From Bacteroidaceae bacterium (GTDB taxonomy: Bacteria; Bacteroidota; Bacteroidia; Bacteroidales; Bacteroidaceae), in the NCBI GenBank assembly GCA_017547385.1, contig JAFYPU010000006.1:142896-206895 (forward strand): a DNA stretch of 64,000 nucleotides. The letters are read 5' to 3'. Shown piece after piece: positions 61,677 to 64,000 of this stretch (position 1 is its first letter; the number at the start of each line of letters is the position of its first letter). A program made the position numbers and the translations under genes. The notes beneath the pieces are model-generated. The model was given only the letters and a program-made list of their open reading frames with translations, ran no database searches and was not told where the DNA came from.

Positions 61677-63185
61677 TTAGCGGCGGAAGTATTTGCCGAC
61701 CAACGGCAGTCGCGACAGGGGGAAATCGTGATAAAGAATGTGTCCCACAAAGGCGGCTACAATCACGGTGTTGGCCAAAAGCGACACCATGCCGCTTCCG
61801 CAATAGTGCTGCACCAAAAGCATGGCAGCATAGCACAAGCCTGCAAGAAAAACATACACGGCGATGCTCTTCAGCGGATAGCGGATGGGATAATAATGTT
61901 GGCCGACAAAATAGCTCAACACCATGGCCGTGCCATAACCGGCCACACCGGCCCAGGCACAAGCCATATATCCGTATGTGGGGATGAAAATAAGGTTGAT
62001 AGCAATCAGCACCAAGCAACCGGCTCCCGAGAAGAAGGCACCCCAAATGGTGCGATCGGTCAGCTTATACCAAAACGACAGGTTGAAGTAGACCCCCATC
62101 ATGATTTCGGCAGCCATGACGATGGGCACAACGCGCAGCCCCTCCCAATAATCGGGGGCAATGATGCGCTTCAGGATGTCCAGATAGCCCACCACCAGGA
62201 GAAATGCCAGCAGCGTGAAGATGATAAAATACTTCATGGCCGAAGCATACGTCTCGCGGCTGTCTTTTTCCTGACTCTTGCTGAACACAAATGGCTCGTA
62301 GGCATAGCGAAAGGCCTGCGTAATCATGGCCATGATCATGGCAATCTTGACACTCGCACCATAGATGCCGAGTTGTACCTTGCCCTCTTGTCCCGGCACC
62401 ACCTGGGGGAAAATGATTTTGTCGGCCGTCTGGTTCAGAATACCGGCAATGCCCAAAATCAGGATGGGCCAGGCGTAACGCAACATCTGTTGCAGCAACT
62501 GTTTGTCAAAAACGTAGCGAAAGCCGGTCAGCTCGCGGAAGAAGAAGAGCGTGATGAGTGAGGTGCAACACAGGTTGATGGCAAAAGCGTAGCCCACGCC
62601 GAAACTCGGATGATAGATGCTTGCCACAGCATCGTGCCAATCGGGATCGGCATAGAGGGTGGGCAGCAGCAGGAAATAAACAAGGTTCAACGCAATGTTC
62701 ATGACGATGAACAGCAATTTCAGCGCGGCAAACTTGAGCGGTCTGCGGCGAAACCGCAAGTAAGCAAACGGGATGCACTGAAAGGCATCGATGGCCACGC
62801 ACACCGCCATCATTCCGAGAAATTCGGGGTGGGCGGCATAACCCAGCACGTTGGCAATGGGCGAAAGGAAACCCAGGATGGCAGCGCAGAAGAATAGCCC
62901 CACGCTCCCCACGGTGATGAGTGTGGTGGAATAAACACGCATCCGTTCTGCTTCGTCCGAAGTCTTATTGATGAAACGGAAGAAAGTGGTTTCCATGCCG
63001 AAAGTCAGGAACACCAGCAACAAAGCCACGTAACTATAAACCTCAGTGATGACACCATAGCCACCGCTCGAGGCAGCCAACTGTGCCGTGTAGAGCGGCA
63101 CGAGCAAGTAATTGAGAAAACGCCCCACAATGCTGCTCAGTCCGTAGATGGCAGTTTCTTTGGCTAAAGATTTCAGGTTGGCCAT
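61677..63185 (-). CDS. Lipid-linked sugar flippase (Wzx/MATE-like, polysaccharide transport)
   Basis: 502 aa, 12-14 transmembrane segments. N-terminal MANLKSLAKETAIYGLSSIV and GRFLNYLLVPLYTAQLAASS are typical of polysaccharide biosynthesis (Wzx) exporters, with EVYSYVALLLVFLTFGMETT. It would translocate undecaprenyl-linked glycan precursors across the inner membrane. There is no glycosyltransferase cluster next to it, so it may serve a housekeeping glycan. Promoter TACCTTTG at 63226. Confidence 0.88.
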   Translation of the reverse strand: MANLKSLAKETAIYGLSSIVGRFLNYLLVPLYTAQLAASSGGYGVITEVYSYVALLLVFLTFGMETTFFRFINKTSDEAERMRVYSTTLITVGSVGLFFCAAILGFLSPIANVLGYAAHPEFLGMMAVCVAIDAFQCIPFAYLRFRRRPLKFAALKLLFIVMNIALNLVYFLLLPTLYADPDWHDAVASIYHPSFGVGYAFAINLCCTSLITLFFFRELTGFRYVFDKQLLQQMLRYAWPILILGIAGILNQTADKIIFPQVVPGQEGKVQLGIYGASVKIAMIMAMITQAFRYAYEPFVFSKSQEKDSRETYASAMKYFIIFTLLAFLLVVGYLDILKRIIAPDYWEGLRVVPIVMAAEIMMGVYFNLSFWYKLTDRTIWGAFFSGAGCLVLIAINLIFIPTYGYMACAWAGVAGYGTAMVLSYFVGQHYYPIRYPLKSIAVYVFLAGLCYAAMLLVQHYCGSGMVSLLANTVIVAAFVGHILYHDFPLSRLPLVGKYFRR

Positions 63186-63225
63186 GGTGAAATGTGCGTG
63201 TTGGGTGAAAAAATGTTAGCAAGCG

Positions 63226-63233
63226 CAAAGGTA
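63226..63233 (-). promoter_or_regulatory. Flippase operon -7 box (TACCTTTG)
   Basis: Perfect TAnnTTTG on the minus strand, 41 bp before the flippase ATG. It would drive flippase, M16 and NUDIX genes. Confidence 0.6.
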
Positions 63234-63351
63234 ATGCTTTCTTGTTTTGCAGTGTCCCAATGTCGGCGCAAATTCTTTTTTTGAATGGAGAAATGCGCTA
63301 ACAGAAACCATATTGTTATGTTTTATCTCGTGGATGAAAAAAGTCAACAGA

Positions 63352-64000
63352 TTACACAGAAATTTCGTATTCTGATTAAGTTTTTGAACACGAATAGCAC
63401 GGATTTATCAAATGTTTTTTGAGTCAACAGATTGTACAGATTACACAGAGATTGTTTCTCCTTAATGCGAAAGCATAGCTTAACCGTTTAATCTGTGTAA
63501 TCAGTTGATAATAAATTTCCGCGTAGATATAGAGCTTCGTGTCATTCGTGAAATTCGTGTTCTAATTAAATCAACAGATTGCACAGATTGCACAGTTTTC
63601 GTGTTCTAATTAAATCAGCAGATTGCACAGTTTTCGTATTCTGATTAAGTTTTTGAACACGAATATCACGAATTTATCGAATGTTTTTTGAGTCAACTGA
63701 TTGCACAGATTACACAGAGATTGTCTCTCCTCCATGCGAAAGCATAGCTTAACCGTTTAATCTGTGCAATCAGTTGATAATAAATTTCCGCGTAGATATA
63801 GTGCTTCGTGTTATTCGTGAAATTCGTGTTCTAATTAAATCAATAGATAGCACAGATTGCACAGTTTTTGTGTTCCAATTAAGTTTTTGAACACGAATAT
63901 CACGGATTTATCGAATGTTTTTTGAGTCAACAGATTGCACAGATTACACAGAGATTGTCTCTCCTTAATGCGAAAGCATTGCTTAACCGTTAAATCTGTG
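63352..64000. repeat. Long foldback tandem repeat, continues past the window edge
   Basis: At least three partial-to-full units, anchored by the same GTTTTTGAACACGAATA segment at 63380, 63649 and 63883 (spacing 269 and 234 nt). The length difference comes from extra short AGATTGCACAG / TTCGTGTTCTAATTA copies around 63550-63640. Each unit is a big imperfect palindrome: outer arms GAACACGAATATCACGAATT against AATTCGTGTTC, and inner arms TCAACTGATTGCACAGATTA (63693-63712) perfectly complementary to 63758-63777. No open reading frame of note. 63234-63351 shows nothing recognisable. Confidence 0.9.

Noticed and set aside
63352-64000. Possible CRISPR array
   Set aside because: Units are 234-269 nt and almost identical throughout, with palindromic arms; no short repeat/unique spacer pattern and no cas genes.

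Overview
The window is a piece of chromosome from a member of the Bacteroidota, most likely order Bacteroidales (Prevotella/Porphyromonas-like). Four things point there: promoters of the Bacteroidetes type (-7 TAnnTTTG, often with -33 TTTG) in front of many genes; secreted proteins ending in type IX secretion (T9SS) sorting domains; family markers such as DUF4271, DUF4292, DUF4492, DUF6029, a BtuG-like propeller and a Bacteroidetes-type YbeY; and ATP-dependent PckA and SDR-type threonine dehydrogenase. No phage, integrase, transposase, CRISPR array or defence island is visible. Most genes are conserved housekeeping genes, so the unusual material lies mainly between genes and in the secreted proteins.

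Layout. 1-5105 (minus): two T9SS cargo proteins, then pckA. 5586-10179: upp (+), a lipoprotein with a degenerate thioredoxin fold, an OmpA/TPR lipoprotein and lgt (minus). 10188-11291: ychF. 11783-14409 (+): a small sorting-domain protein overlapping a large beta-helix protein. 14493-18923 (minus): rnc with a long basic tail, fabF, acpP, manC. 19145-19226: tRNA-Leu(CAA). 19345-25523: dgt (minus), then dut, a TPR lipoprotein, a DUF4292 lipoprotein and an EnvC-like factor (+). 25954-29371 (+): a three-gene envelope cluster of a TlpA-type thioredoxin with a 17-cysteine tail, a DUF6029 outer-membrane protein and an Omp28-like lipoprotein. 29690-37008 (+): argB, a U32 peptidase, a HAD hydrolase, ribF, a CPBP protease, dusB, then an ECF sigma / anti-sigma-like / DUF4252 operon. 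37233-40413 (minus): a B12 uptake operon (btuB, btuG-like) behind a cobalamin riboswitch. 41167-46364 (+): metK behind a SAM-II-type riboswitch, a LOG-family gene, DUF4271, hemD, rnpA, yidD and a TatD-like gene. 46529-52019 (minus): two more T9SS cargo proteins. 52385-54765: divergent tdh and kbl for threonine breakdown. 54906-63185 (minus): ybeY, ruvB, cydB, cydA, DUF4492, a NUDIX hydrolase, an M16 protease and a lipid-linked sugar flippase. 63352-64000: long foldback tandem repeats running off the window.

The strongest unexplained signal is a modular intergenic repeat present nine times. Each copy is three 15-nt cores in variable orientation joined by 6-nt A/T linkers, giving a strict 21-nt period and matching ends. 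Four copies carry an extra conserved box exactly 26 nt beyond the element, on the side facing a downstream promoter. A diverged array with the same 15+6 design lies between the btuB and metK promoters. The second candidate of interest is the cysteine-heptad thioredoxin operon at 25954-29371.
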